In this document: piece after piece, positions 16,256 through 22,079 of the stretch | How the letters are laid out: each line of letters starts with the position of its first letter | Position numbering within the stretch: position 1 is the first letter of the stretch | DNA from: Bacillota bacterium | GTDB lineage: Bacteria > Bacillota > Clostridia > Lachnospirales > Cellulosilyticaceae | NCBI GenBank assembly: GCA_023410675.1 | Contig: JAEYPM010000087.1 | Location: 1-22,079 of the forward strand | Reading direction: 5' to 3' | DNA: 22,079 bases | Notes under the pieces: model-generated | What the model was told of the DNA's origin: nothing | Seen by the model: the letters and a program-made list of their open reading frames with translations, nothing else | Databases searched by the model: none | Program-made: the position numbers and the translations under genes

Positions 16256-16711
16256 GTGTCCACGGATATAGTACAAGATAATCTTATTTATGATGATATA
16301 GAAAATCTTATGGAAAAGAAGCAATTTATTATTGCTAAAGAGAAGTTAGATCAAATCAATAACAAAACATCTAAATGGCACTTTTTATATAGCAAAGTCC
16401 TTATTCATCTATCTTGGTTTGACTCTGCAAAACGTCATCTTGAAACAGCTATCTCTATAAATCCTGATGCTGTAGAATATAAGGAAGCTTATGCTGAGCT
16501 TATGGCTCGTCATAAGCGTTATAGCAATCCTAACACCAATCAGTCTTCAAATAAGAAAGATAATGTGTGTGCTATGTGCTGCTGTGAAACATGCACTGAA
16601 TTATGTGGTGAATTATGTGTAGAAGGAATTAGCCAAAGTGGTTGCTGCATCAAACTTATTTGCCTAGATGCCTTGTGTGAATGTATAGGTAGTGGTATTG
16701 ATTGTTCATAA
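16256..16711 (+). CDS. TPR-like protein with Cys-rich tail, paralog 1 (151 aa)
   Basis: Residues about 12-90 form a helical, TPR-like domain whose core reads WHFLYSKVLIHLSWFDSAK, followed by HLETAISINPD. The last ~50 residues hold 13 cysteines, with a CxxCCC start and an ICLDALCECIGSG ending. No signal peptide or membrane helix, so cytosolic. The tail resembles those I recall on J-domain proteins of Lachnospiraceae (CLCECMGGDL-type endings), but the J domain is missing; that comparison is from memory. A GTG at 16247 overlaps the ribosome site, so I place the start at GTG 16256, 8 nt after AAAGGAGG. It is about half identical to the next gene in the helical part. The tail probably binds zinc or another soft metal. 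Confidence 0.8.
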   Translation: MSTDIVQDNLIYDDIENLMEKKQFIIAKEKLDQINNKTSKWHFLYSKVLIHLSWFDSAKRHLETAISINPDAVEYKEAYAELMARHKRYSNPNTNQSSNKKDNVCAMCCCETCTELCGELCVEGISQSGCCIKLICLDALCECIGSGIDCS

Positions 16712-16763
16712 TAAAATATAAAACATAAACTATAAAAAATAAAATGCTAGGAGTGATCTTATT

Positions 16764-17180
16764 TTGAATACCTATAATCCATGTGTCATAAATCCATTTG
16801 AAGAAATTACATTTCTTGTTGCTCACGAACATTTTGATGATGCTGAAAACAAGCTCGTTGCATTAAAAGATAAGACTGCTTACTGGCATTATCTCTATAG
16901 TAAAATTCTGATTCATAAATCATGGTTTGATTCTGCAAAATGGCACCTTGAAGAAGCAATAAAAATGGATGCTAACAATGATACCTATGACAAGGCACTA
17001 ATAGAGCTCATGGCACGTAATCAACGTTACCGTGATGGTTATTCTAACTCTAGAAGACGAAACAGTGGCTTAGATTGTTGTTGCTGCTGTGACGACTGCT
17101 GCGAATTTAGTTGTTGTGATCTTATTTGCCTTGATACATGCTGTGAATGCATGGGTGGAGACCTTATTGAGTGCATTTAG
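16764..17180 (+). CDS. TPR-like protein with Cys-rich tail, paralog 2 (138 aa)
   Basis: A clear tandem duplicate of the preceding gene. The helical domain repeats WHYLYSKILIHKSWFDSAK and ends in ELMARNQRYRD, almost the same as the first copy. The tail is denser, with 14 cysteines in about 36 residues, including a run of five, and ends in CECMGGDLIEC. The N-terminal 10 residues differ from paralog 1. The start is TTG at 16764 with AGGAG 10 nt before it; no ATG fits. It lies 52 bp after paralog 1 and 35 bp before DUF5685. Function unknown; metal binding or a scaffold for the DUF5685 protein is inferred. Confidence 0.8.
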   Translation: MNTYNPCVINPFEEITFLVAHEHFDDAENKLVALKDKTAYWHYLYSKILIHKSWFDSAKWHLEEAIKMDANNDTYDKALIELMARNQRYRDGYSNSRRRNSGLDCCCCCDDCCEFSCCDLICLDTCCECMGGDLIECI

Positions 17181-17215
17181 TATCCTACCAACCTCTACCC
17201 TAAAGGAGTGTTCTT

Positions 17216-18112
17216 ATGTTTGGTTATGTAATGCCTCTTAAAGATGAACTTAAGATAAAAGAGTATAATCAATTTAAAAGCTATTATTGTGGTCTTTGCT
17301 TTCATATAAAAAAAGGTTTTGGCAATTTTCCTCGCCTATTCTTAAACTATGATATGGCTTTTTTAGGCCTTCTTTTAGATAGCCTAAATCCTAATAAAAC
17401 AGAAATTGAAAACAAAAAATGTTTGACAAATCCTATTACAAAAAAATCAGTTGTATCTAATTGTAGTGCTTTAGCCTATGCTGCCGCTATGAATCTATCC
17501 TTAGTGTATTATAAGTTAATTGATGATGCCTATGATGATAAAAATATTAAAAGTAGACTTGCTGCGTTTCTTCTAAAATACTACACTAAGAAATTTGATC
17601 CCAAAATCTCTGAAATCAATACCGTGATACAAAAAAATCTTAGTGAGCTCTCTATAATGGAGAAAGAAAAGAGCTTTTCTTGTATTGATGAAATATGTCA
17701 TCCATTTAGCCTCATAGTTGCACAATTATTTAAAATGTATCCTTCTTCTGTGATAAATGATAATGGCACCATACGTGATGATCTCTTTCAATTTGGTTAT
17801 GCCCTTGGTAAATGGATTTACATGATTGATGCCCTTGATGACTTAAAAAGTGATATGAAAAAAAATAAATTTAATCCCCTTAATTATCTTTATAATAGTA
17901 AACATCTTACCTATGAAGAACTTTTTAAGGAAATCAAAGAACCCGTATCTTTTACTATTCTTAACTGTGGCTATACCTGCAAACTCTATCTAGATAAGTT
18001 GCCTATTACTAAACATAAAGAAATTCTTGAAAATATAATTTCACTGGGTATGATGGATCAGTACAATAAAGTGATCCACACTTGCTGTCATAAACATAAA
18101 AAAAGGAAGTGA
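17216..18112 (+). CDS. DUF5685-family protein (298 aa)
   Basis: The opening FGYVMPLKDELKIKEYNQFK and YYCGLC are typical of DUF5685, a mostly Firmicutes family without an assigned role. The protein is mainly helical and soluble. A CxxC lies at 25-28, with single Cys at 69, 83, 156, 161, 251 and 255 and a Cys-Cys pair at 290-291 in a CCHKHKK tail. Two acidic motifs stand out: LIDDAYDD (101-108) and GKWIYMIDALDDLKSD (198-213) followed by NPL. Their form and spacing recall the two Asp-rich motifs of class I isoprenoid synthases (see finding). AAGGAG precedes the ATG by 7 nt. The stop overlaps the next gene's start (GTGA), so the two are coupled. Confidence 0.85.
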   Translation: MFGYVMPLKDELKIKEYNQFKSYYCGLCFHIKKGFGNFPRLFLNYDMAFLGLLLDSLNPNKTEIENKKCLTNPITKKSVVSNCSALAYAAAMNLSLVYYKLIDDAYDDKNIKSRLAAFLLKYYTKKFDPKISEINTVIQKNLSELSIMEKEKSFSCIDEICHPFSLIVAQLFKMYPSSVINDNGTIRDDLFQFGYALGKWIYMIDALDDLKSDMKKNKFNPLNYLYNSKHLTYEELFKEIKEPVSFTILNCGYTCKLYLDKLPITKHKEILENIISLGMMDQYNKVIHTCCHKHKKRK

Positions 18113-18666
18113 CGATTATTTTAACATCAAAAGACATTTCTTTAGGAGGTATCTTAACAGCTCTCACACTCATAGTCCTGTATCTTACAGTAGTACTTCC
18201 TATAAATAAATTGACACTTTTAGCCCTCGCCTCATTTATGATAACTATTGCATTAATAAGAAGAAATATAAAGACTGCGCTATTTGTTTACATAAGTTCT
18301 TGTGTGCTCGCTTTTTTTATGGTTCCTATTAATATTGCCTTACTTTATGCGACACCTTTTGGTATATATAACCTAATCAAGTATTTCATTGAACAAGTAC
18401 AAAAGTCATCTTTACAGTTATTCCTTAAATTTATTACTTTTAATATGCTTCTTGCCATTTCCTTTGGCCTTATTAGTCTTTTTATTGCTGTGCCATCATT
18501 TGAGCACTTTTATGGGGTATTATCAAGATTTACATTTCTTAAACTAACGCATCATACACTGATTATTCCTTGGGCTTTTAGTATGGTTTTCTTCATTTTA
18601 TTTGACTATGGTCTAACACTCTTAGAACGTTATTATCATAATTATTTTACACACAAAAAAAGCTAG
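18109..18666 (+). CDS. Small polytopic membrane protein, ECF S-component-like (185 aa)
   Basis: Five or six hydrophobic segments fill the protein, joined by short basic loops (RRNIK, KYFIEQVQKSS). The start SKDISLGGILTALTLIVLYL resembles small clostridial membrane proteins of the ECF-transporter substrate-binding type, but no ligand motif or ATPase partner is nearby, so the call is tentative. The annotated start is GTG at 18109, overlapping the DUF5685 stop by 3 nt; AAGGA is only about 2 nt upstream, too close, so translation is probably by coupling or from a non-standard codon a little further in. The stop lies inside the terminator stem. Confidence 0.7.
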   Translation: MTIILTSKDISLGGILTALTLIVLYLTVVLPINKLTLLALASFMITIALIRRNIKTALFVYISSCVLAFFMVPINIALLYATPFGIYNLIKYFIEQVQKSSLQLFLKFITFNMLLAISFGLISLFIAVPSFEHFYGVLSRFTFLKLTHHTLIIPWAFSMVFFILFDYGLTLLERYYHNYFTHKKS

Positions 18667-18706
18667 CCGCTTATTAGGTAATCTAATAAAGCAGCTAGCT
18701 TTTTTT
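18654..18706. terminator. Strong two-way terminator between convergent operons
   Basis: The arms AAAAAAAGCTAGC (18655-18667) and GCTAGCTTTTTTT (18694-18706) are perfect complements. An inner helix (GCTTATTAG with CTAATAAAGC) extends the stem. T-runs occur in both directions, so it ends the DUF5685 operon and the trp transporter operon. The stop codon of the upstream gene (18664-18666) lies in the left arm. Confidence 0.9.
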
Positions 18707-18762
18707 ACTATCTCTTATTACTTATAACTTAATGCTTAACTATTAATTCTATTTGATGACTG

Positions 18763-19557
18763 TTAGGAAAGTAACATTCTATCATTAGTCAGTTCTTCAT
18801 GGCTCTTAGTTTTGAACATTTCAAGCAGCTTTTCAACGGTCATATCTTCTCTTTCTTTATCCTTTATATCTAAAATAATTCTTCCTTCATACATCATAAT
18901 TGTTCTATTTCCAAGAGATAATGCTGATTTTATATTATGGGTAATCATCATGGTGGTAATGTTATGTTCTTTAACAATATCCTGAGTAATTTGTAATACC
19001 TTTTCTGCTGTTGCAGGGTCTAGTGCCGCAGTATGTTCATCTAAGAGTAAAAGCTTAGGGGTAACTAGTGTACTCATAAGAAGAGTTACCGCCTGTCTTT
19101 GCCCTCCAGATAGAAGTCCCATCTTAGTCTTTAATCTATTCTCAAGTCCCAGCCCTAAAGTAGCCAGTTTTTCTTTAAAGAGCTCACTATCTTTACGACT
19201 AATTCCAAAACTAAACTTTGTATTTTTACTTCTTAAGTAAGAAAGAGCCAAGTTCTCTTCAATAGTCATAGAAGGAGCTGTTCCTCTTAGTGGATCTTGA
19301 AAAAGTCTCCCTATCGCTTTCGCCCTCTTATGCTCCTTTAAAAAAGTAATATTCTTATCATCAAGCACAATGCTTCCCAAGTCAGGTAAATAATTGCCTG
19401 CTATAAGGTTAAAGAGTGTTGATTTACCTGCTCCATTTGAACCAATAACCGTTACAAAGTCACCTTGCCTAAGATGCAGATCGAGATTATTTATTGCTAT
19501 TTTTTCATTAACTGTTCCCTTATTAAAGGTTTTACCAAGGTGGTTAATTTTTAACAT
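18763..19557 (-). CDS. trpZ: Tryptophan ABC transporter, ATP-binding protein
   Basis: A complete ABC ATPase (264 aa). Walker A GSNGAGKST is at residues 39-47, the Q-loop at FQDP (86-89), signature LSGGQRQ at 149-155, Walker B LLLLDE at 169-174, then HTAALDP, an ending common in this uptake subfamily. It energises import by the permease encoded next to it. An in-frame GTG at 19564-19566 lies inside the ribosome site AGAGGTG, so I place the start at ATG 19557, 8 nt from it. It overlaps the permease gene by 14 nt. The symbol rests on the operon arrangement and the Trp T-box. Confidence 0.9.
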   Translation of the reverse strand: MLKINHLGKTFNKGTVNEKIAINNLDLHLRQGDFVTVIGSNGAGKSTLFNLIAGNYLPDLGSIVLDDKNITFLKEHKRAKAIGRLFQDPLRGTAPSMTIEENLALSYLRSKNTKFSFGISRKDSELFKEKLATLGLGLENRLKTKMGLLSGGQRQAVTLLMSTLVTPKLLLLDEHTAALDPATAEKVLQITQDIVKEHNITTMMITHNIKSALSLGNRTIMMYEGRIILDIKDKEREDMTVEKLLEMFKTKSHEELTNDRMLLS

Positions 19558-20458
19558 AATCTGCACCTCTTTTCATTTGCACAACTTGCCGCTTAAGCTT
19601 TATAGCTTTTTTGATGGTAGGATATGAAATAGCTATTGTAACAATAATAGCTGATACTAACTTCATACTGCTTGCAGATATATTCAGTTCAAGTGCAAAA
19701 GATATAATAAATCTATAGATTATAGAACCTAATACCGCTGCTGTAATATTGAGAAGAACAGACCTTTTTCCAAAAAAGACTTCACCAATAATCAGTGATG
19801 CTATTCCTATAACAACCATACCAACACCCATACTTACATCTGAAAATGATTGATATTGAGCAAGAAGAGCACCTGATGTACCTACGAGTGCATTTGCTAC
19901 TGAAAGTCCCACTGTTTTAGTAAAATCAACATTAATAGAAGAAGACCGTACCATGTGTTCATTGTCTCCTGTTGCTCTTATAGCTAGACCCAGTGGCGTA
20001 GATAAAAATAAGGCTAAACTCGTCATAATAAATAATATAATAATGATACCTAAAATCATAGGTGCATATTGGGTTTGTAACAGTGCTTTCCCCCTGCTAA
20101 AAATAGTCTCTACATTTAATAGAGGCAAATTAGGTTTACTGCCCATAACCATAATATTAATAGAATAAAGTGCTGTCATAGTAAGAATTCCTGCCAGAAT
20201 AGGTTGCACTTTTAGTTTTGTTTGAAGTGTAGCTGTAACAATACCAGCACACGCTCCAGCTAATGCTCCAAGTACTATCCCCAATACAGGATAACCCATA
20301 ATAGCCATAACAGCTGATACTGCTGCACCCAGAGTGAAACTGCTATCTACAGTTAAATCTGGTATGTCTAATATTCTATAAGAAATAAATAACCCTAATG
20401 TCATAAGACTATATAGGAGACCTAGTTCAATGGATGATGTGATTAACAATACGTTCAT
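19544..20458 (-). CDS. trpY: Tryptophan ABC transporter, permease
   Basis: An integral membrane permease of the branched-chain/LIV type (304 aa) with about eight to nine helices. Seen are a SIELGLLYSLMTLGLFISYRILD opening segment, an LTVDSSFTLGAAVSA motif, a GLAIRATGDNEHMVRSS cytosolic loop typical of contact with the ATPase, and ITAAVLGSIIYR near the end. This family pairs with DUF534-type binding proteins rather than classic LivJ. AAGGAGGAG precedes the ATG. It is 43 bp after trpX and overlaps trpZ, so all three are one transcript. Specificity for tryptophan is inferred from the T-box leader. Confidence 0.88.
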   Translation of the reverse strand: MNVLLITSSIELGLLYSLMTLGLFISYRILDIPDLTVDSSFTLGAAVSAVMAIMGYPVLGIVLGALAGACAGIVTATLQTKLKVQPILAGILTMTALYSINIMVMGSKPNLPLLNVETIFSRGKALLQTQYAPMILGIIIILFIMTSLALFLSTPLGLAIRATGDNEHMVRSSSINVDFTKTVGLSVANALVGTSGALLAQYQSFSDVSMGVGMVVIGIASLIIGEVFFGKRSVLLNITAAVLGSIIYRFIISFALELNISASSMKLVSAIIVTIAISYPTIKKAIKLKRQVVQMKRGADYVKN

Positions 20459-20501
20459 GGTTCTCCTCCTTTATTATGAAATTGCTAGTTTTTATAAGCT
20501 A

Positions 20502-21521
20502 TTACTCTACAATAGTAGCTCCATCCACTTCAAAAGGTGCATTTATTGCTGTAGCTGTTGTCTTATTAATTACTTTTTGGAAATCTGTAAGTGTTACAAC
20601 AGGAATATCAGATACCTTGGTACCGTTTAATACTTGTATAGCCATTTCAGCCGTTTTAACACCAAGGTCTCCATAGTTAACGCCTATAGTTGCATAGCCT
20701 CCATCACTTACCATAGAATCTGCTCCTACATATACTGGTTTACCAGTCGTTCTACCTACTTCAGCAAGTATTGGCATAGCAGATGCAATATTATTGTCTG
20801 TTGGTGTATAAATAGCATCAACTTTTGCTGCTAAAGAAGTTGCTGCTTGTTGAAGCTCTGATGTATTGGTAATAGTTACTTCTTCATATGTAAGACCATA
20901 TTTTTCTGTAAGGGTTTTTGCCTCATCAATTGCAGACTTTGAATTAACTTCACTTGCTGTGTATAAAAAGCCAATGGACTTAATCTCTGGTGTAAGTTCT
21001 TTACATAATTCTAATACTTTATCAACGGGTATTGCATCTGATGTTCCTGTTACATTAGCTTCTGGTTTGTTAAGATCTGTAACTAATTTTGCAGCAAGTG
21101 GATCTGTAACTGCTGAGAAAACTATAGGAATATCTGTAGTTGCTGCAGCGGCTGCTTGTGCTGATGGTGTTGCAATCGCAATAATTAAATCTACTTTATC
21201 ACCAACAAACTTTTTGCAAATAGAGTTAAGATTGGATTGATCCCCTTGTGCATTTTGATAATCAATGACAATATTCTCTCCATCTTTAAACCCTTGTTTT
21301 TCTAATTCACTAATAACACTTTCTCTTATTGTATCAAGGCTTGGGTGCTCTACGATCTGTACAATCCCTATTTTCTTCATATCTTTTTTCTCTACAGTTG
21401 TTTCACTTACACTATTTGTTCCTGCTGCTCCTGTTTCTGTTGTATTGTTATTAGCTGTGCATCCTGTTAATGACAAAATCATCATCGTCATTGTCATTAA
21501 AATTACTAAAATCTTTTTCAT
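20502..21521 (-). CDS. trpX: Tryptophan ABC transporter, substrate-binding lipoprotein
   Basis: A lipoprotein of the ABC_sub_bind (DUF534) family, 339 aa. The signal ends in the lipobox LTGC with Cys21 as the lipid anchor, followed by a short Asn/Thr/Glu linker. The binding domain starts at KKIGIVQIVEHPSLD and shows the family landmarks QNAQGDQSNL, LIIAIATPSAQAA, IPIVFSAVTDPLAA and VTGTSDAIP. Such proteins sit on the outer membrane face and hand an amino acid to the permease. Family members were predicted to carry tryptophan when under a Trp T-box, as here. GGAGGG precedes the ATG. Confidence 0.93.
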   Translation of the reverse strand: MKKILVILMTMTMMILSLTGCTANNNTTETGAAGTNSVSETTVEKKDMKKIGIVQIVEHPSLDTIRESVISELEKQGFKDGENIVIDYQNAQGDQSNLNSICKKFVGDKVDLIIAIATPSAQAAAAATTDIPIVFSAVTDPLAAKLVTDLNKPEANVTGTSDAIPVDKVLELCKELTPEIKSIGFLYTASEVNSKSAIDEAKTLTEKYGLTYEEVTITNTSELQQAATSLAAKVDAIYTPTDNNIASAMPILAEVGRTTGKPVYVGADSMVSDGGYATIGVNYGDLGVKTAEMAIQVLNGTKVSDIPVVTLTDFQKVINKTTATAINAPFEVDGATIVE

Positions 21522-21560
21522 TTTTTCCCTCCATATCTTTTAATCAATAAAATTGAAAAT

Positions 21561-21595
21561 AAAAAAACACCTATCCTTTCTCCAAGGACAGATGT
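21561..21595 (-). terminator. T-box terminator hairpin
   Basis: On the minus strand ACATCTGTCCTT (21584-21595) pairs with AAGGATAGGTGT (21567-21578) over 12 bp with two G-T pairs and a 5-nt loop, followed by TTTTTTT. The 5' arm shares TCTGTCCTT with the antiterminator, so the two folds exclude each other. Confidence 0.9.
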
Positions 21596-21838
21596 CATAA
21601 TCTGCGTTGCCACCTTGATTGGCATAAAATGCCCACCTCTTTTAGAATGCTATCACATTCTGGACCTCTGGTAACGCTGGTCTTGCGTTTAGGGATACTA
21701 AGAAAGAGTTTCTGTTCACCCTACCCTCTGGAGCCCATTTATCTAATCTGCTTTCTGTTAGGATCTCAGCCTTCCCTAACTCTCTGTAAGTGCACCTATT
21801 AGTTTTACTTCTCCATCAACGGTTTCATCTATTGATTT
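21561..21838 (-). promoter_or_regulatory. T-box leader specific for tRNA-Trp
   Basis: The T-box sequence AAGGTGGCAACGCAG lies at 21602-21616. It folds into the antiterminator: AAGG pairs with CCTT, GCAGA pairs with TCTGT, and the 7-nt bulge TGGCAAC lies between. Stem I is visible upstream: an AGAGAG motif, a GTTAGG/CCTAAC apical stem, and a specifier loop with TGG (21735-21737), the Trp codon. The fourth bulge base C fits a G discriminator base, as bacterial tRNA-Trp carries. Stems near 21620-21632 and 21644-21661 are the expected middle helices. Uncharged tRNA-Trp would favour read-through into trpXYZ. Confidence 0.92.
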
Positions 21839-21845
21839 GTATGTT

Positions 21846-21874
21846 ATTATACTCTAAACTTTTTTAAATGTCAA
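21846..21874 (-). promoter_or_regulatory. Consensus sigma-A promoter of trpXYZ
   Basis: On the minus strand TTGACA (21869-21874) and TATAAT (21846-21851) are exactly 17 bp apart, a perfect match. Transcription would start near 21838, at the head of the T-box leader. Such strength fits control by read-through rather than initiation. Confidence 0.92.
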
Positions 21875-22010
21875 AACAATTATATGAATATTTTTTATTC
21901 CTTGTCTTCTTTCTTGTCGTAAGTCTCGGATCTTTGACAGTTGCATAAAGATAAAAACACTACAAGCCTTGATATAGGTTTATTTTTTTGTCAAATTTTA
22001 AACTTTACTC
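21875..22010. other. Intergenic stretch between divergent promoters
   Basis: No open frame with a ribosome site was seen. A small hairpin (AAGCCT at 21964-21969 with AGGTTT at 21976-21981) is followed by ATTTTTTT. It looks like a terminator, but no plus-strand gene lies upstream for it to end. A lone TTGACA at 21933-21938 has no matching -10. Confidence 0.4.
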
Positions 22011-22039
22011 TTTCGTACCTTTTCGTACTATGATATAAT
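22011..22039 (+). promoter_or_regulatory. Extended -10 promoter with adjoining 10-bp direct repeat
   Basis: TGATATAAT at 22031-22039 is a perfect -10 with a TGn extension. No -35 is apparent. Just upstream TTTCGTAC occurs twice, at 22011-22018 and 22021-22028, one helical turn apart, placed where a regulator would meet RNA polymerase. The start of transcription would be near 22046. Confidence 0.55.
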
Positions 22040-22067
22040 AGTAGTATATATGGACGTGGAGGTGCCT

Positions 22068-22079
22068 ATGAGACTTAAA
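22068..22079 (+). CDS. Start of a gene cut by the window end
   Basis: ATG (22068-22070) follows GGAGGTG by 4 nt and begins Met-Arg-Leu-Lys before the window ends. The promoter and repeat upstream support a real gene. Four codons do not allow a product call. Confidence 0.6.

Noticed and set aside
21964..21988. Hairpin with T-run upstream of the last gene
   Set aside because: The stem is only 6 bp with a G-T pair and there is no plus-strand transcript for it to end.

Overview
The window looks like chromosome of a low-GC, endospore-forming Clostridia member, most likely a Lachnospirales relative; a Cellulosilyticum-like genus is a guess from memory of the families. The reasons are the AT-rich DNA, strong AAGGAGG-type ribosome sites with frequent TTG and GTG starts, a SpoVB-type flippase behind a sigma-E-like promoter, a T-box leader, and the pairing of DUF5685 with Cys-rich tail proteins. 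No rRNA, tRNA, CRISPR array, integrase or intact insertion sequence was seen.

Layout. (1) 1-4800 is an accessory-looking stretch. It holds a nested hairpin at the left edge, two secreted proteins of unknown function on the minus strand (279 and 872 aa, the larger with a calcium-loop-like motif and Ig-like modules), and a MIF-type tautomerase on the plus strand. A two-way terminator and a possible gene remnant lie between the tautomerase and the 872 aa gene. (2) 4825-11550 is a membrane-linked MoxR cluster. A minus-strand operon (polytopic membrane protein, DUF4129, DUF4350, MoxR ATPase, DUF58) converges on a SpoIIM/DUF95 gene, which diverges from an RDD gene. All the usual parts of this widespread but poorly understood cluster are present. 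(3) 11578-14304 is a minus-strand run of thioesterase, SurE nucleotidase and MocR-type regulator, with no terminator visible before the MoxR operon. (4) 14405-15970 is a SpoVB/MurJ-superfamily flippase. (5) 16142-18706 is a plus-strand operon of two paralogous TPR-plus-Cys-tail proteins, a DUF5685 protein and a small membrane protein. It is preceded by heptanucleotide repeats and closed by a strong two-way terminator. (6) 18763-21874 is a tryptophan ABC transporter operon, trpX-trpY-trpZ in transcription order, behind a sigma-A promoter and a complete T-box leader. Specifier TGG and bulge TGGC both fit tRNA-Trp. (7) The last 200 bases hold an extended -10 promoter, a 10-bp direct repeat and the first codons of a plus-strand gene.

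The best candidate for an undescribed system is region 5. Two Cys-rich small proteins, which look like J-domain co-chaperone relatives without the J domain, sit with DUF5685. Its two aspartate-rich motifs recall class I isoprenoid synthases. A small membrane protein completes the operon.
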